Source: Candidatus Fermentithermobacillaceae bacterium (GTDB lineage: Bacteria; Bacillota; Sulfobacillia; Fermentithermobacillales; Fermentithermobacillaceae). From it: a stretch of DNA of 32,521 nucleotides. A model generated the notes under the pieces. It was not told the origin of the DNA. It worked only from the letters and a program-made list of their open reading frames with translations, and searched no databases. The translations under genes and the position numbers were made by a program. Location of the stretch: positions 1-32,521 of the forward strand of contig JAGPNE010000012.1 in the NCBI GenBank assembly GCA_018052455.1. The letters run 5' to 3'. Of this stretch, positions 1 through 9,219 are shown in pieces (the first letter of the stretch is position 1; the number at the start of each line of letters is the position of its first letter).

Positions 1-95
1 ATGGAGATTTTTGCTTTTTATGCAATCATTTCACCTCACAATATTTATTCTATAGTAACCTATCAATTTATTTAATCTGCTGTATTGATTATTTG
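1..95. other. AT-rich flank downstream of hsdR
   Basis: Ninety-five AT-rich bases between the window edge and the hsdR stop codon (TAG on the minus strand). No convincing terminator hairpin, ORF or repeat was seen. Confidence 0.5.
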
Positions 96-3000
96 CTACA
101 CCAACCCTAAATACTTCTCAAAGAATATCATTAGTTTTTCGATAATTCCTTGCTTTTTCGCGGCTCTGCCTCCGCCAAAGCGAGATACAGGTGGCATGAT
201 TTTATCTATAGCTGTACCGGTTGTTTTAAGCATTCCGTCTCGGAAAGCATTGTCGATGAAACGGCGGGTTTCTTCAGGCTTTAATCTTTCTTCTTCTATA
301 ATTGCTGTAATATCCGCTTCCTTACGCTCATGGAGGAATTTACGCCAATCCTCATCCACTTTGGTCGATACATTGACTTGCTCAATAAAACGCTCGATAA
401 GTTCTTTCTTACTTCGAAGTTCAATACTCGAATTGATAGCCTTATCAATGGTCGTAAGAATGGTTTTATCCTTGCAGTTGGATTGTTGATATTTGGCTAC
501 AAGCATAAGGATGTAGTCAATATTTACCTCTATCTGTTTGACCAGTTCAATCTCGAAAACTATGTCATCATTGATAGTTTCTTTGTCACCATCAGCACCT
601 TTTCTATATTCCTGATACAGGTCAATATAAATGCTCTGATAGTCCTGAAAATCCCTTTCAGATAAAATCTCATTTCCTTCAAAGTCATCGAAAGAAGTAA
701 GAATATTTCTGAGCCTGAGTATTGCTCCATATAACCTGATAAAGTCTTTTTCCGCTTCTTCTCCGAGAATAGGTTGTCCAAGGGGATACTGTGTTGTAAG
801 AGTTGTAATCAATTCAGCATAGCCCGGCTTATACTCACCTTTATCATCATAGCCGTTATAGTATTCTTCGTATGTTTTTAGCAGTACAATACCGCCAGCA
901 TCCTTATTGCCGAATAGTGCAATAGCTTTGTCTGTTTCTTCTTTCAAATCTCTAAAGCAAACGATATTACCATAGGTCTTAACGCTGTTTAGGATGCGGT
1001 TAGTTCTTGAAAAAGCCTGAATCAGTCCATGCTGCCTCAGGTTTTTATCTACCCATAGCGTATTCAGGGTTGTTGCATCAAAGCCTGTCAGGAACATATT
1101 GACAACAATCAATATATCAATCTCCCGATTCTTTACACGAAGAGAGAGGTCTTTATAATAATTCTGGAACTTATCCGAGGAAGTATCGTAATTTGTGCTA
1201 AATGTGGAATTGTAATCTCGGATAGCCGCATCAAGAAAATCCCTGGAGCTTTGGTCAAGGTTTTCCATATTAAAATCCTCTTCAGGCAACAGTCCATCTG
1301 GCTCCTCCTCATTTGCACTAAAACTGAAAATAGTTGCAATGGTAAGGTTACGGTTCTTTTCCGCTATCTGCTTCTTAAACTCATTATAGTATCTGATTGC
1401 CATTGGGATGGATGCAGCAGCAAATATGGAGTTGAAACCGGCAACTCGCCTTGTTTCACGCTTTTCTATCATCTTTTTAGGGTTGTGCTTATCTGCTTCT
1501 TCCCATTTCGCAGAGAATGTGTAATAACTATTGCGCTTCGTCTTCTGATCAAAGTGTTCAAGAACGTAAGAAACAATTTCACTGATTCGCTGTGGATCTG
1601 CTAAGGCTTTTTCTCTATCTATGCTATAGACTTTTTTATCATTAACGTAATCAGGCATCTTAATGGTATTGATAAAATCTATTCTAAAAGGCAGAACATT
1701 CCCATCATTGATGGCATCTACAATGGTATAGGTATGTAGCTTTTCTCCAAAGGCCTGCTCGGTTGTACGAAGCAGTGGGTTACCTCCTGAACTGGCATTA
1801 GCAGCAAAAATCGGAGTTCCCGTAAAGCCGAAGATATGGTAGTTCTTAAAACTCTTCGTGATAGCTTGATGCATTTCACCAAATTGGGAACGGTGACACT
1901 CATCAAAAATCAATACCACATGTTTCTTGTAAATATCATGCTGTTTGTTTTTACGTATAAATATATCCAACTTCTGAATCGTGGTTACAATGATTTTGTA
2001 TTCATGAGGATTTCCTTTTTCGTCCCTGTCTTCCAATTGTCTTTGAAGAACTCTTGTGGACGTATTACCGTTAGCTGCTCCCTTTTCAAAACGGTCATAT
2101 TCCTTCATCGTCTGATAGTCCAGATCTTTACGGTCAACAACAAACAGCACCTTGTCTATGTAAGGCAAGGCAGAAGCTAATTGGGCTGTCTTAAAACTGG
2201 TCAATGTCTTACCAGAGCCTGTTGTATGCCAAATATATCCTCCAGCTGCAGTTGTGCCCATCTTCTTGTAGTTGGTTGATACTACAATACGTGATAATAT
2301 ACGTTCTGCAGCAGCTATTTGATAAGGACGCATTACAAGGAGCAGATCTTCAGATGTGAAAATACAATATTTTGTTAGAATATTTAAGAGGGTATGCTTG
2401 GCAAAAAATGTTTTAGTAAAGTCCACAAGATCAGGAATAATTTTGTTGTTTGCATCTGCCCAAAAGCTGGTAAACTCAAAGCTATTACTCGTTTTTTTGC
2501 TTCTTCGACGTTCACTGCTACTTTGTTCCTTGATATGAGCATTTCTTGTGGTGTTGCTATAATACTTTGTATGGGTGCCATTGGAGATTACAAATACCTG
2601 CACATACTCAAATAAACCAGAAGCCGCCCAAAAACTGTCACGCTGGTATCTTTTTATCTGATTGAAGGCTTCTCGGATAGCAACACCGCGACGCTTTAAC
2701 TCCACATGAACCAGCGGAAGTCCATTGACAAGGATTGTTACATCATATCGGGTTTCATGCTTGCCGCCTGCTTCTTCATATTGATTAATAACTTGCAAAC
2801 GATTGTTATGGATATTCTTTTTATCCAAAAGGTATATGTTCTTTGTTGTTCCATCTTCACGTTTTAGAATCTGGATATGGTCATCTTGAATCTTTCTGGT
2901 TTTTTCAACAATACCCTCATTTGTATTGGCAATACATTCTGTGAAAAATCTATCCCATTCACTGTCAGTAAAAGTGAAGTCATTAAGCAGTTCAAGTTGC

Positions 3001-3197
3001 TTTCGGAGATTTTCTATCAATGAAGCTTCATTGTGTACTGAAATATATTCATATCCTTGTGAAGTTAGTTGCCTGATAAACTCCCGCTCAAGTTCTGCCT
3101 CGCTCTGATACTTTTCAGGACGGACATTATATTCAGCTGCATATTCAGCAACAACCGTTGCTTCATCAGTACTGGCAACGATGTTGTAAATGCTCAT
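96..3197 (-). CDS. hsdR: Type I restriction enzyme R subunit (HsdR), EcoR124I-like
   Basis: This is the motor and nuclease subunit of a type I restriction-modification complex. It translocates DNA and cleaves unmethylated DNA far from the recognition site. At 1033 aa it is close to EcoR124I HsdR in length. Visible motifs: a PD-(D/E)xK nuclease core at D152, E166 and K168, followed by a QxxxY motif at Q180/Y184; Walker A HTTGSGKT at 324-331; DECH box at 432-435; GFTGTP; and the late helicase motif around LTGFDATTLNTLWVDK and QAFSRTNR. The start ATG overlaps the hsdS stop (ATGA), so translation is probably coupled. The gene is last in the hsdM-hsdS-hsdR operon and looks intact. Family assignment is firm; type IC is inferred from the EcoR124-like motif spacing and the HsdS repeat. 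Confidence 0.96.
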   Translation of the reverse strand: MSIYNIVASTDEATVVAEYAAEYNVRPEKYQSEAELEREFIRQLTSQGYEYISVHNEASLIENLRKQLELLNDFTFTDSEWDRFFTECIANTNEGIVEKTRKIQDDHIQILKREDGTTKNIYLLDKKNIHNNRLQVINQYEEAGGKHETRYDVTILVNGLPLVHVELKRRGVAIREAFNQIKRYQRDSFWAASGLFEYVQVFVISNGTHTKYYSNTTRNAHIKEQSSSERRRSKKTSNSFEFTSFWADANNKIIPDLVDFTKTFFAKHTLLNILTKYCIFTSEDLLLVMRPYQIAAAERILSRIVVSTNYKKMGTTAAGGYIWHTTGSGKTLTSFKTAQLASALPYIDKVLFVVDRKDLDYQTMKEYDRFEKGAANGNTSTRVLQRQLEDRDEKGNPHEYKIIVTTIQKLDIFIRKNKQHDIYKKHVVLIFDECHRSQFGEMHQAITKSFKNYHIFGFTGTPIFAANASSGGNPLLRTTEQAFGEKLHTYTIVDAINDGNVLPFRIDFINTIKMPDYVNDKKVYSIDREKALADPQRISEIVSYVLEHFDQKTKRNSYYTFSAKWEEADKHNPKKMIEKRETRRVAGFNSIFAAASIPMAIRYYNEFKKQIAEKNRNLTIATIFSFSANEEEPDGLLPEEDFNMENLDQSSRDFLDAAIRDYNSTFSTNYDTSSDKFQNYYKDLSLRVKNREIDILIVVNMFLTGFDATTLNTLWVDKNLRQHGLIQAFSRTNRILNSVKTYGNIVCFRDLKEETDKAIALFGNKDAGGIVLLKTYEEYYNGYDDKGEYKPGYAELITTLTTQYPLGQPILGEEAEKDFIRLYGAILRLRNILTSFDDFEGNEILSERDFQDYQSIYIDLYQEYRKGADGDKETINDDIVFEIELVKQIEVNIDYILMLVAKYQQSNCKDKTILTTIDKAINSSIELRSKKELIERFIEQVNVSTKVDEDWRKFLHERKEADITAIIEEERLKPEETRRFIDNAFRDGMLKTTGTAIDKIMPPVSRFGGGRAAKKQGIIEKLMIFFEKYLGLV

Positions 3198-4342
3198 GCC
3201 GTCACCTCCTTGAAAGATAACAGTTTATCTCTGTAATATTCATATTGCTTTTGCCGTGCTTCGATTTCGGCCGGAATGCCGCTGGTTAAGTCGTTGCAGA
3301 GAGCATCGAAACGATTGAGGATGGCGGCAATGCGCTCCTGTTCATCGAGGGGAGGAACAGGAATTTTCACCTTATTTAATACAGTCTGTGTCAAACTTGG
3401 CACTCCACCAGCGGTGTTATACTGCTCAAGGCGTTCTTTTTGTAAACAATAAAACACATACTTTGGTATAACCTTACTGGTGTATATTTCAGTGTAAAAT
3501 ATTGTATCAACAGTCCAAAACGGTTTTTCAACGTAATAGAGTTTATCTATCGAACCTTTTCGAGGTATTAAAACAGATGGTTTATCATAAGCATATGTAT
3601 CAATATATGTCATGATACCTCCTGAACCATAAACAGGAATATTACCTACATTAAATGATTTGTAATCCTTTCCATTCCTAATTTTAAGAATCTCTTCTAA
3701 ATTGCACCACGATATATCATCACCAAACGTCAAAAGTAAATCCCTATAATACTCATACTGTTTTCTTCTTGCTGTAAGCTCTGCTGTAAGCTCTGCTGTA
3801 AGCTCTGCTGTAAGCTCTGTGAAATTGTCCAGAATACGGACAATTTCCTGCTGAACAGGTAGAGGGGGAAGGGGTATAGGGAAACTTCTAATAATTTTTG
3901 CGTTAATATTTGACTGTGAACCTTGCCCAAGTGCTTTCAGCTCATTGTAATTATTCGCAAGCCAATAATAGACATATCGATATAAAGCTTTGTTTTTATC
4001 TACCTGAAGGTTGCAACAAGCTTGATTTGTTGTTAAGGGTATTTTATTGATTGCAACTTTTGCAGCTGTTGCTCCATACATTGCTACGATAACACAGTTC
4101 TTGGGGATCCATTTTGCAGAAGAATTATTAAGTCCTTCTTCGGTAATTTTTATACCTGTATCTAAAATGTCAACCCAATCGACCTCTTGTGTCCGTAACC
4201 ATGCAATATCTCCGCCATAATAATCACTTCTAGATGTGTTTGGCGTACCACCTGACGAAATTTTAGTACAAACATTCTCAATTGTTGTATATTCTACTCC
4301 ATCTGGACAAAGTTCAGCAATCAATTCATCTAACTTACTCAT
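3194..4342 (-). CDS. hsdS: Type I restriction-modification specificity subunit (HsdS)
   Basis: This 382-aa subunit recognises the bipartite DNA target for both HsdM and HsdR. The first target recognition domain covers roughly residues 1-150 and the second roughly 205-345. Each is followed by a similar conserved helix region ([12 protein letters not shown] near 192-203 and [12 protein letters not shown] near the C-terminus). The first spacer holds four consecutive ELTA units (residues 176-191), encoded by four identical 12-bp repeats. In EcoR124-type enzymes the number of these TAEL units sets the gap between the two half-sites. The ATG start overlaps the hsdM stop, and the hsdS stop overlaps the hsdR start. 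No frameshift is visible. The recognition sequence cannot be read from the protein alone. Confidence 0.95.
   Translation of the reverse strand: MSKLDELIAELCPDGVEYTTIENVCTKISSGGTPNTSRSDYYGGDIAWLRTQEVDWVDILDTGIKITEEGLNNSSAKWIPKNCVIVAMYGATAAKVAINKIPLTTNQACCNLQVDKNKALYRYVYYWLANNYNELKALGQGSQSNINAKIIRSFPIPLPPLPVQQEIVRILDNFTELTAELTAELTAELTARRKQYEYYRDLLLTFGDDISWCNLEEILKIRNGKDYKSFNVGNIPVYGSGGIMTYIDTYAYDKPSVLIPRKGSIDKLYYVEKPFWTVDTIFYTEIYTSKVIPKYVFYCLQKERLEQYNTAGGVPSLTQTVLNKVKIPVPPLDEQERIAAILNRFDALCNDLTSGIPAEIEARQKQYEYYRDKLLSFKEVTA
3771..3818 (-). repeat. Four perfect 12-bp tandem repeats in hsdS (TAEL/ELTA units)
   Basis: The plus strand reads GCTGTAAGCTCT four times without a mismatch, at 3771-3782, 3783-3794, 3795-3806 and 3807-3818. 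Each unit adds four residues (ELTA) to the inter-domain spacer of HsdS and keeps the frame, so gain or loss of units changes protein length without breaking it. The place and peptide match the known variable TAEL repeat of EcoR124-family HsdS. Confidence 0.95.
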
Positions 4343-5907
4343 TTGCCCACCTCAATTTCCGCAATAATCTTATCTATTTCTTCCCGCAAAATCTGCTCTC
4401 TCGCCACAATCTTTTCTATCTCAGCATTGAGGGCAACAATATCAATCTTTTCTCTCGTATCCTCTTGTTCCACATATGTTGAAACAGACAGGTTATAATC
4501 CTCTTCAGCAATTTCGCTGTTTGGCACAAGTCTGGCAAAATGTTCTATATCCTTTTTTTCTTTGAATGCATTAAGGATGGTCTCAATATTTTCCTGTGTT
4601 AGTTTGTTGTTATTCGTAACCTTGACAAATTCCTTTGATGCATCGATAAATAAGGTGCTATTTTCTGATTTAGACTTCTTCAGCACCATAATGCAGGTAG
4701 CAATGCTGGTACCATAAAACAAGTTATCCGGTAACTGAATGATACAGTCGATATAGTTATTGTCAATCAGGTACTGCCTGATTTTCTTTTCAGCGCCTCC
4801 GCGGTACATTACACCGGGGAAACAAACGATAGCCGCTGTTCCGTTTGTTGCAAGCCAAGAAAGACTATGCATAATAAAAGCAAGGTCTGCCTTGGATTTA
4901 GGAGCCAATACTCCCGCTGGAGAAAAGCGAGGGTCATTAATCAAAATAGGATCATTGTCGCCCTTCCATTTAATAGAGTAAGGTGGATTTGATACAATGG
5001 CTTCAAAAGGCTCATCATCCCAATGTTGCGGATCTGTTAGTGTGTCCCCAAGGGCAATATCAAATTTGTCATAATCAATATCGTGCAGGAACATATTAAT
5101 TCTGCACAGGTTGTAGGTTGTAATGTTGATTTCTTGACCGAAGAAACCTTGACGTACATTTTCTTTTCCTAAGATTTTTGCAAACTTTAGCAGTAGAGAG
5201 CCAGAACCACAAGCGGGGTCATATACCTTGTTGACTTCAGTTTTTCCTACTAATGTTAAGTGGGTAAGGAGTTCAGAAACCTCCTGCGGCGTATAGTATT
5301 CACCACCACTTTTTCCTGCATTGGATGCATACATACCCATTAAAAACTCATAAGCATCACCGAATGCATCTATGGTATTGTCTTTGTAATCTCCCAGCTT
5401 CATTTCTCCAACAGAATTCATTAGCTTAACCAGCTTTTCATTACGCTTTACTACAGTGTTACCTAGCTTATTGCTGTTAACATCAATATCGTCAAACAGA
5501 CCTTTGAAATTATCTTCACTCTCTGTTCCTTGGGCAGATGCTTCTATATTACTGAAAATCTGTTCCAGTGTTTCATTTAAGTTTTCATCGTCCTTTGCAC
5601 GAGCTCGGACATTTTCAAAAAGCTCGCTGGGTAAGATAAAGAAGCCTTTTGTCTTAACTAAATCCTCTCGTGCCTGTTCTGCTTCTTCGTCGGATAGCTT
5701 GGCATAATCAAATTCCGTATTGCCAGCTTCCCATTCTCCGGCGTTAATATAGGCAGTAATATTTTCAGATATGTAGCGGTAAAACAGCATACCTAGAACA
5801 TATTGCTTAAAGTCCCATCCATCTACACTGCCTCTTAGATCATTTGCCATATTCCATATCGTGCGGTGTAATTCCGCCCGTTCCTGTTCTTTTCTGTTAT
5901 TTTCCAT
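4339..5907 (-). CDS. hsdM: Type I restriction-modification DNA methyltransferase subunit (HsdM)
   Basis: This N6-adenine methyltransferase subunit joins HsdS to modify the host's own sites and also forms part of the restriction complex. From the ATG at 5907 it is 522 aa, a normal length for type IC HsdM. The N-terminal helical domain is followed by the SAM-binding motif DPACGSG (residues 230-236) and the catalytic NPPY (307-310). The C-terminus is a charged helical stretch. A longer reading from a TTG at 5928 is possible, but the ATG at 5907 has a GGGAG ribosome site seven bases upstream and is preferred. It overlaps hsdS by four bases. The stop of a truncated regulator lies four bases upstream, suggesting that the promoter originally lay ahead of that regulator. 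Confidence 0.96.
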   Translation of the reverse strand: MENNRKEQERAELHRTIWNMANDLRGSVDGWDFKQYVLGMLFYRYISENITAYINAGEWEAGNTEFDYAKLSDEEAEQAREDLVKTKGFFILPSELFENVRARAKDDENLNETLEQIFSNIEASAQGTESEDNFKGLFDDIDVNSNKLGNTVVKRNEKLVKLMNSVGEMKLGDYKDNTIDAFGDAYEFLMGMYASNAGKSGGEYYTPQEVSELLTHLTLVGKTEVNKVYDPACGSGSLLLKFAKILGKENVRQGFFGQEINITTYNLCRINMFLHDIDYDKFDIALGDTLTDPQHWDDEPFEAIVSNPPYSIKWKGDNDPILINDPRFSPAGVLAPKSKADLAFIMHSLSWLATNGTAAIVCFPGVMYRGGAEKKIRQYLIDNNYIDCIIQLPDNLFYGTSIATCIMVLKKSKSENSTLFIDASKEFVKVTNNNKLTQENIETILNAFKEKKDIEHFARLVPNSEIAEEDYNLSVSTYVEQEDTREKIDIVALNAEIEKIVAREQILREEIDKIIAEIEVGK

Positions 5908-5911
5908 AACT

Positions 5912-6030
5912 CTACTCCCTTTCTTCAAGCATATTAGGCACTAATTCCATGATATCTTTAAAATCAACGCCAAGCGCCGTACAAACCTTTACAAGAACGT
6001 CCATACCTGGTTGCTCTGAAAGGGATCCTC
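5912..6030 (-). pseudogene. C-terminal remnant of an HTH (Cro/CI, HTH_26-like) regulator
   Basis: The minus strand reads a short frame ending at TAG (5912-5914), four bases before the hsdM start. Its last ~35 residues include MDVLVKVCTALGVDFKDIM followed by ELVP, which is typical of the tail of small Cro/CI-type regulators that often sit beside restriction systems. The usual N-terminal half with the recognition helix is missing: reading upstream, similarity fades near 6020-6050 and a stop follows near 6070. The gene has therefore probably lost its start and DNA-binding part at the edge of the hsd region. The exact break is uncertain. Confidence 0.6.
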
Positions 6031-6051
6031 GAAATCGGCTCAGAGAACGGA

Positions 6052-6252
6052 ATGACTCTTTCCCTTTTTACAGGGCTGCTTCTGGGAGGACTTCTGGTTC
6101 AAGGGGCTCGAAAGGTGCTTCCTGATATCGAAAATCTTATCTTCTCGTTTTCCCAACATGCTGAACGGCTGGAAGACTCAAGCAAGGACATGCTGCTTGA
6201 GTTTGCCCAGGAAGTGGTCAACCACCAGGTCAACCACAAAACATCGAAATAG
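6052..6252 (+). CDS. Possible small membrane protein or gene remnant
   Basis: A 66-aa frame starts with a hydrophobic segment (about residues 3-17) followed by a charged helical tail rich in E, D, S and K. No family is recognised. The ATG lacks a good ribosome site, and the frame is open upstream through the junction with the hsd region, where codons continue as LKGILEIGSENG. It could be a real short protein, or the 3' end of a chromosomal gene whose front was lost when the hsd region arrived. Confidence 0.35.
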   Translation: MTLSLFTGLLLGGLLVQGARKVLPDIENLIFSFSQHAERLEDSSKDMLLEFAQEVVNHQVNHKTSK

Positions 6253-6393
6253 GCGGCGGTCCTTCCAAGCATATCCCCTCAATTCACAAAAATTTCGAAA
6301 TGTGTCGCAAACAAGAAGGAAAATCGCTATATTGTGACTAATAATTGGATATAGATGCCTGCAATCTAAAGTCAGGTCCCCATACAAATTGAA

Positions 6394-6417
6394 AAAGACT
6401 GCGAGTCTTTCGTTTTT
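6394..6417 (+). terminator. Intrinsic terminator-like hairpin just upstream of cheX
   Basis: AAAGACT (6394-6400) and AGTCTTT (6404-6410) form a perfect 7-bp stem with a GCG loop, followed by CGTTTTT. It ends about 28 bases before the cheX start codon. It either stops transcription from upstream or acts as an attenuator in the cheX leader. The rest of the 6253-6444 gap shows no clear gene or promoter. Confidence 0.6.
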
Positions 6418-6444
6418 CTCCGAAGTTCTCAGGAGGGATATGGA

Positions 6445-6921
6445 ATGCTTAGGGCCGAATTGGTTAACCCATTTCTGGAAGGGGCTATCACGTTTTTTAA
6501 GCAGGAGCTGTCAGTCGAGATTTCAAGAGGCAGACCATGGATTAAAGAATGCCGGTCAACTTCACAAGAAATAAGTGTCCTCGTAGGAGTCACCGGAGAG
6601 GCCAAAGGGTTTGTCCTGTACTCAATGAATGAACGTACTGCAAAGAACATTGCCTCTGCCATGCTGGGTAGCCCTGTGCCTTTATATGACCAGCTGGCAG
6701 AGTCGGCCCTAGGCGAAATGGGAAACATCATCACAGGCCAGGCAGCATCAAGGTTGGAACATTTGGGCTATGTCTGCAAACTGTCCCCTCCTGCTCTGAT
6801 TACCGGTGAAGGCACCGTTGTCTCAACCCTTGACATCAAGATGTTAGTAATACCGGTAGAGTTGGATTACCTGGGAATCGTCAATATATATGTTGCTCTA
6901 AAGGGAACTGCCATAACCTAG
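6445..6921 (+). CDS. cheX: Chemotaxis phosphatase CheX-like protein
   Basis: This 158-aa protein has the CheC/CheX/FliY-type fold signature. The segment LGEMGNIITGQAASRLE (from residue 89) holds the ExxN active-site pattern (E91, N94) that dephosphorylates CheY-P in the family. Only one such motif is seen, as in CheX, whereas CheC usually has two. The length matches CheX. The protein should be cytoplasmic and end the CheY-P signal. The start is supported by AGGAGGG about eight bases upstream. No other chemotaxis gene is in the window, so it stands alone here. The downstream cassette converges on it from the minus strand. Confidence 0.8.
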   Translation: MLRAELVNPFLEGAITFFKQELSVEISRGRPWIKECRSTSQEISVLVGVTGEAKGFVLYSMNERTAKNIASAMLGSPVPLYDQLAESALGEMGNIITGQAASRLEHLGYVCKLSPPALITGEGTVVSTLDIKMLVIPVELDYLGIVNIYVALKGTAIT

Positions 6922-7016
6922 CGCCGGTGTACACCCTGTTGTATTGCAAGCCGCAACAGAAACTTCCGGTTTATGCAACACCCTCACATCAACATAAAGG
7001 CCTGGGGATAATTTAC

Positions 7017-7051
7017 GGCAGGCAGCCAAACGCTTTTGAAGGCTGCCTGCC
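7017..7051. terminator. GC-rich hairpin between convergent cheX and cassette a
   Basis: GGCAGGCAGCC (7017-7027) pairs perfectly with GGCTGCCTGCC (7041-7051) around a 13-base loop. It lies between the 3' ends of cheX (plus) and cassette a gene D (minus), so it can form in both transcripts. Neither side has a strong U-run, so termination may be weak or the hairpin may protect the 3' end. Confidence 0.5.
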
Positions 7052-7107
7052 ACCGAAACCGGAATCATACTCAAGCCGACACCAAACTGTACTGACCCGC
7101 ACCAAGA

Positions 7108-7707
7108 CTACGCTATTTTCAAGAAATCCTGAAGCAGGAACTGGAGCCTCCCCAGCAAGACGGAGATCCTGGTCATTACAGTGTTGCCGAAAGCCGCTCC
7201 AAACGCTACCAGCAAGAACACTCTTCCAACTGCAGTAGTGCCTTTCATGAACTGGCTCTTCAATGGGACTGTAAAGAAGAAGTAAGTAGTTACAGTAACC
7301 ACGCCTATCACAAACAATATGTTATCAATGGTATTGAGCGAAAGGAATGTAGCTTGTATCTGGCTGAAGAATAGAGCAGGGCGCTTGGTGAAAACGTATC
7401 CTGCCCCTACCCCCACAAAGAACCCCATTGGAATCCTTGCAAGCCAGGCCACAGGCTTTATGAACCTTGCGTACATCAGCAGGCCCAGCAGAATCGGAAT
7501 GATCAGCCATATCTTCTTATCGGTTCCAATATCAACAGTAACAGCAGGTTTTATATAGTTGTGGAACGTCAACACAATGCCGTTTGCAGCAGTTATCGCA
7601 ACCATAACCGTTTCCGAAAACCGGAACAACTTGTTGTCTTTGTACAAGACCATGCTGTAAATGCAGATCGTGAAAAATGCTGCCATCCAAATCTGTAGCT
7701 GCTCCAT
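7108..7707 (-). CDS. Cassette a, gene D: polytopic membrane protein of unknown function
   Basis: The product is 199 aa with about six hydrophobic segments (near residues 7-22, 31-47, 66-80, 90-107, 124-146 and 160-180). It is the fourth gene of cassette a. Its counterparts are the fourth genes of cassettes b and c. Shared blocks are the start IWMAAFFTI-like, N-[TS]-[IV]-[DN]-N followed by a hydrophobic run ending TYFFFT, and FGAAFGN-x-[VI]-M-x-RIS near the C-terminus. Copies a and b are clearly closer to each other than to c. The ATG overlaps the gene C stop (TAATG), pointing to coupled translation. No ATP-binding, metal or redox motif is seen. A channel or transporter-like subunit is an inference from topology. 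Confidence 0.85.
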   Translation of the reverse strand: MEQLQIWMAAFFTICIYSMVLYKDNKLFRFSETVMVAITAANGIVLTFHNYIKPAVTVDIGTDKKIWLIIPILLGLLMYARFIKPVAWLARIPMGFFVGVGAGYVFTKRPALFFSQIQATFLSLNTIDNILFVIGVVTVTTYFFFTVPLKSQFMKGTTAVGRVFLLVAFGAAFGNTVMTRISVLLGRLQFLLQDFLKIA

Positions 7708-8579
7708 TATGAAACGTCACCTCCTCGAGGCGATCCATGTGCGGATTTCCCGCGTTTCTTCTCACCAAGGAAATAACCTAAGTTGCCAAGGGCAATCAGA
7801 ACAATAACGAGAATATGAGCAGCTGATTGAGAGTCCATGCCTGTAATGGCTGCACCCGGATGCCCTAGAAGAAATTCATATTCAGCTGCGCCCCGAAGGC
7901 CGGCCAGAATTCCCTGATAATGTCCTGACGAGTAGAAAACCATTTCACTGGTAGTCTGAAGGGCAGTGGTTCCTACTGCATATGGTACACCTGTAGGGAT
8001 TATTGCCATCTGCAATAGTTTCTCACCTGGGCTAGGAACTACAGCAACCAAATTCAGGACAAGATCAGCCTGGGCCAAAGAGTTAAACCCCTTCATAATC
8101 GGGAACTTATCCAGAGAATCCCCGTTCATATCAGAGTAGGCAGATGCCTCCCAAAAATTGTCTACCATTTTTTTCATGAAGACGTCGCCGCCTGGCTTGT
8201 ATCCGAGGTTTATCCAGTCGACACCGTATTCGGCACCCATTTGCTCAGTTACGTGTTCCGCAGCTATTTGAGAAACCATGGCACCTTCGTCAACTCCGGA
8301 GATCATTATGATCTTGCCGTCTTTCTCTAAGACGTGCTTGAAGATGCAAACTACTTGCGGGTTCATCTCAACAATACAGTCTGTACGGTAGTTGATTACC
8401 AAAAGCACAGTGCCGCCTTGCGGAAGCTTATCTACAGTAGCAAAGAAATCTTCAGCTTCCTTACCAACCTTGATTGGAAGCCCCCAGGGCTTCACGATGG
8501 GCATAGCCACAACAAGAATCAAGATAATATAGTAGATCCTGCGGTCAAGATTTGCTAAGCGGTCCCATATACTCATCAT
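7707..8579 (-). CDS. Cassette a, gene C: membrane-anchored protein of unknown function
   Basis: The product is 290 aa, the longest of the three C copies. An N-terminal membrane segment (about residues 15-33) ends in the conserved KPWGLP. A soluble alpha/beta-looking middle follows, then LRGAAEYEF, the near-invariant GMDSQSAAH and a final membrane segment ending LGNLGYF. The same marks (KP-x-G-x-P, GAEYE, MDAQS-x-GH, LGN) occur in the C genes of cassettes b and c. Two adjacent ATG codons follow AGGAGGTGA; the second (8576) has slightly better spacing, so the first residue is uncertain. The gene is followed by D with a TAATG overlap. No known enzyme motif was recognised. Confidence 0.85.
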   Translation of the reverse strand: MMSIWDRLANLDRRIYYIILILVVAMPIVKPWGLPIKVGKEAEDFFATVDKLPQGGTVLLVINYRTDCIVEMNPQVVCIFKHVLEKDGKIIMISGVDEGAMVSQIAAEHVTEQMGAEYGVDWINLGYKPGGDVFMKKMVDNFWEASAYSDMNGDSLDKFPIMKGFNSLAQADLVLNLVAVVPSPGEKLLQMAIIPTGVPYAVGTTALQTTSEMVFYSSGHYQGILAGLRGAAEYEFLLGHPGAAITGMDSQSAAHILVIVLIALGNLGYFLGEKKRGKSAHGSPRGGDVS

Positions 8580-8587
8580 GTCACCTC

Positions 8588-9202
8588 CTATTCACCTACA
8601 GATGCGTATGGCCGTTCCAACCCGAAGAGGATTCTAATTGCGGTAATAAAAGAACCAAGGTAAGCACTGAGAACGACTGCTCTCTGGGCCGAGGTGTTTG
8701 GAATTCTCATGATCCAGTTAGTTGCAGTGCCAAAGAACGGGAAAATGACCTCGCCTAAAGGGGCCCTTCCCAGAAGGACGATCGCGGCTGCGCCTAGTAA
8801 AATGGCAGCATCCCGCGTCTTTGCCCGGAACGCTCTGTAAGCCGCTGATACTATATAGAAGGCAAGTACTGAGTAAAACGTGGCTCCAAGGGGAACCTCT
8901 GTAGCCTCGAAAATCCACGCGTAGAGCTTGTGGGTAGGCCCCGTCAAAAGGCCCAGTGCCAGATAACCATAAGTAAGGACTATCATAAGAACTGACAAAT
9001 CCCAATCTTGGCCCTTTCTCCGAATATTCCTGGCATGGACGCTTGTAAGGTTAACAAGGCCAACGCAGCATACCACTGCAGTGCCTAGAATATACCACTT
9101 ATCAATCTCATCACTGACCTTGGGCATGAATGTAAAAAATACGCTAAGTACAAGCAATACGACAGTAGCGACTGTCAGGTAAAATGGCAAGGAAGTTTTC
9201 AT
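8588..9202 (-). CDS. Cassette a, gene B: polytopic membrane protein of unknown function
   Basis: The product is 204 aa with five or six hydrophobic helices. The core shared with copy b is FYSVLAFYIVSAAYRAFRA (about 110-128), then LGRAPLGEVI, NWIM-x-x-PN and R-I-L-x-G-[LI]-[ED]-R near the C-terminus. The charged and small residues within membrane-type sequence (RAFRA, GRAP, GE) suggest a functional site rather than a plain anchor. AAAGGGGTGA lies seven bases before the ATG. It sits between A and C, with gaps of 17 and 8 bases. No family name can be given with confidence. It may form the membrane core of the proposed complex together with D. Confidence 0.85.
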   Translation of the reverse strand: MKTSLPFYLTVATVVLLVLSVFFTFMPKVSDEIDKWYILGTAVVCCVGLVNLTSVHARNIRRKGQDWDLSVLMIVLTYGYLALGLLTGPTHKLYAWIFEATEVPLGATFYSVLAFYIVSAAYRAFRAKTRDAAILLGAAAIVLLGRAPLGEVIFPFFGTATNWIMRIPNTSAQRAVVLSAYLGSFITAIRILFGLERPYASVGE

Positions 9203-9219
9203 AGACTTTCACCCCTTTC

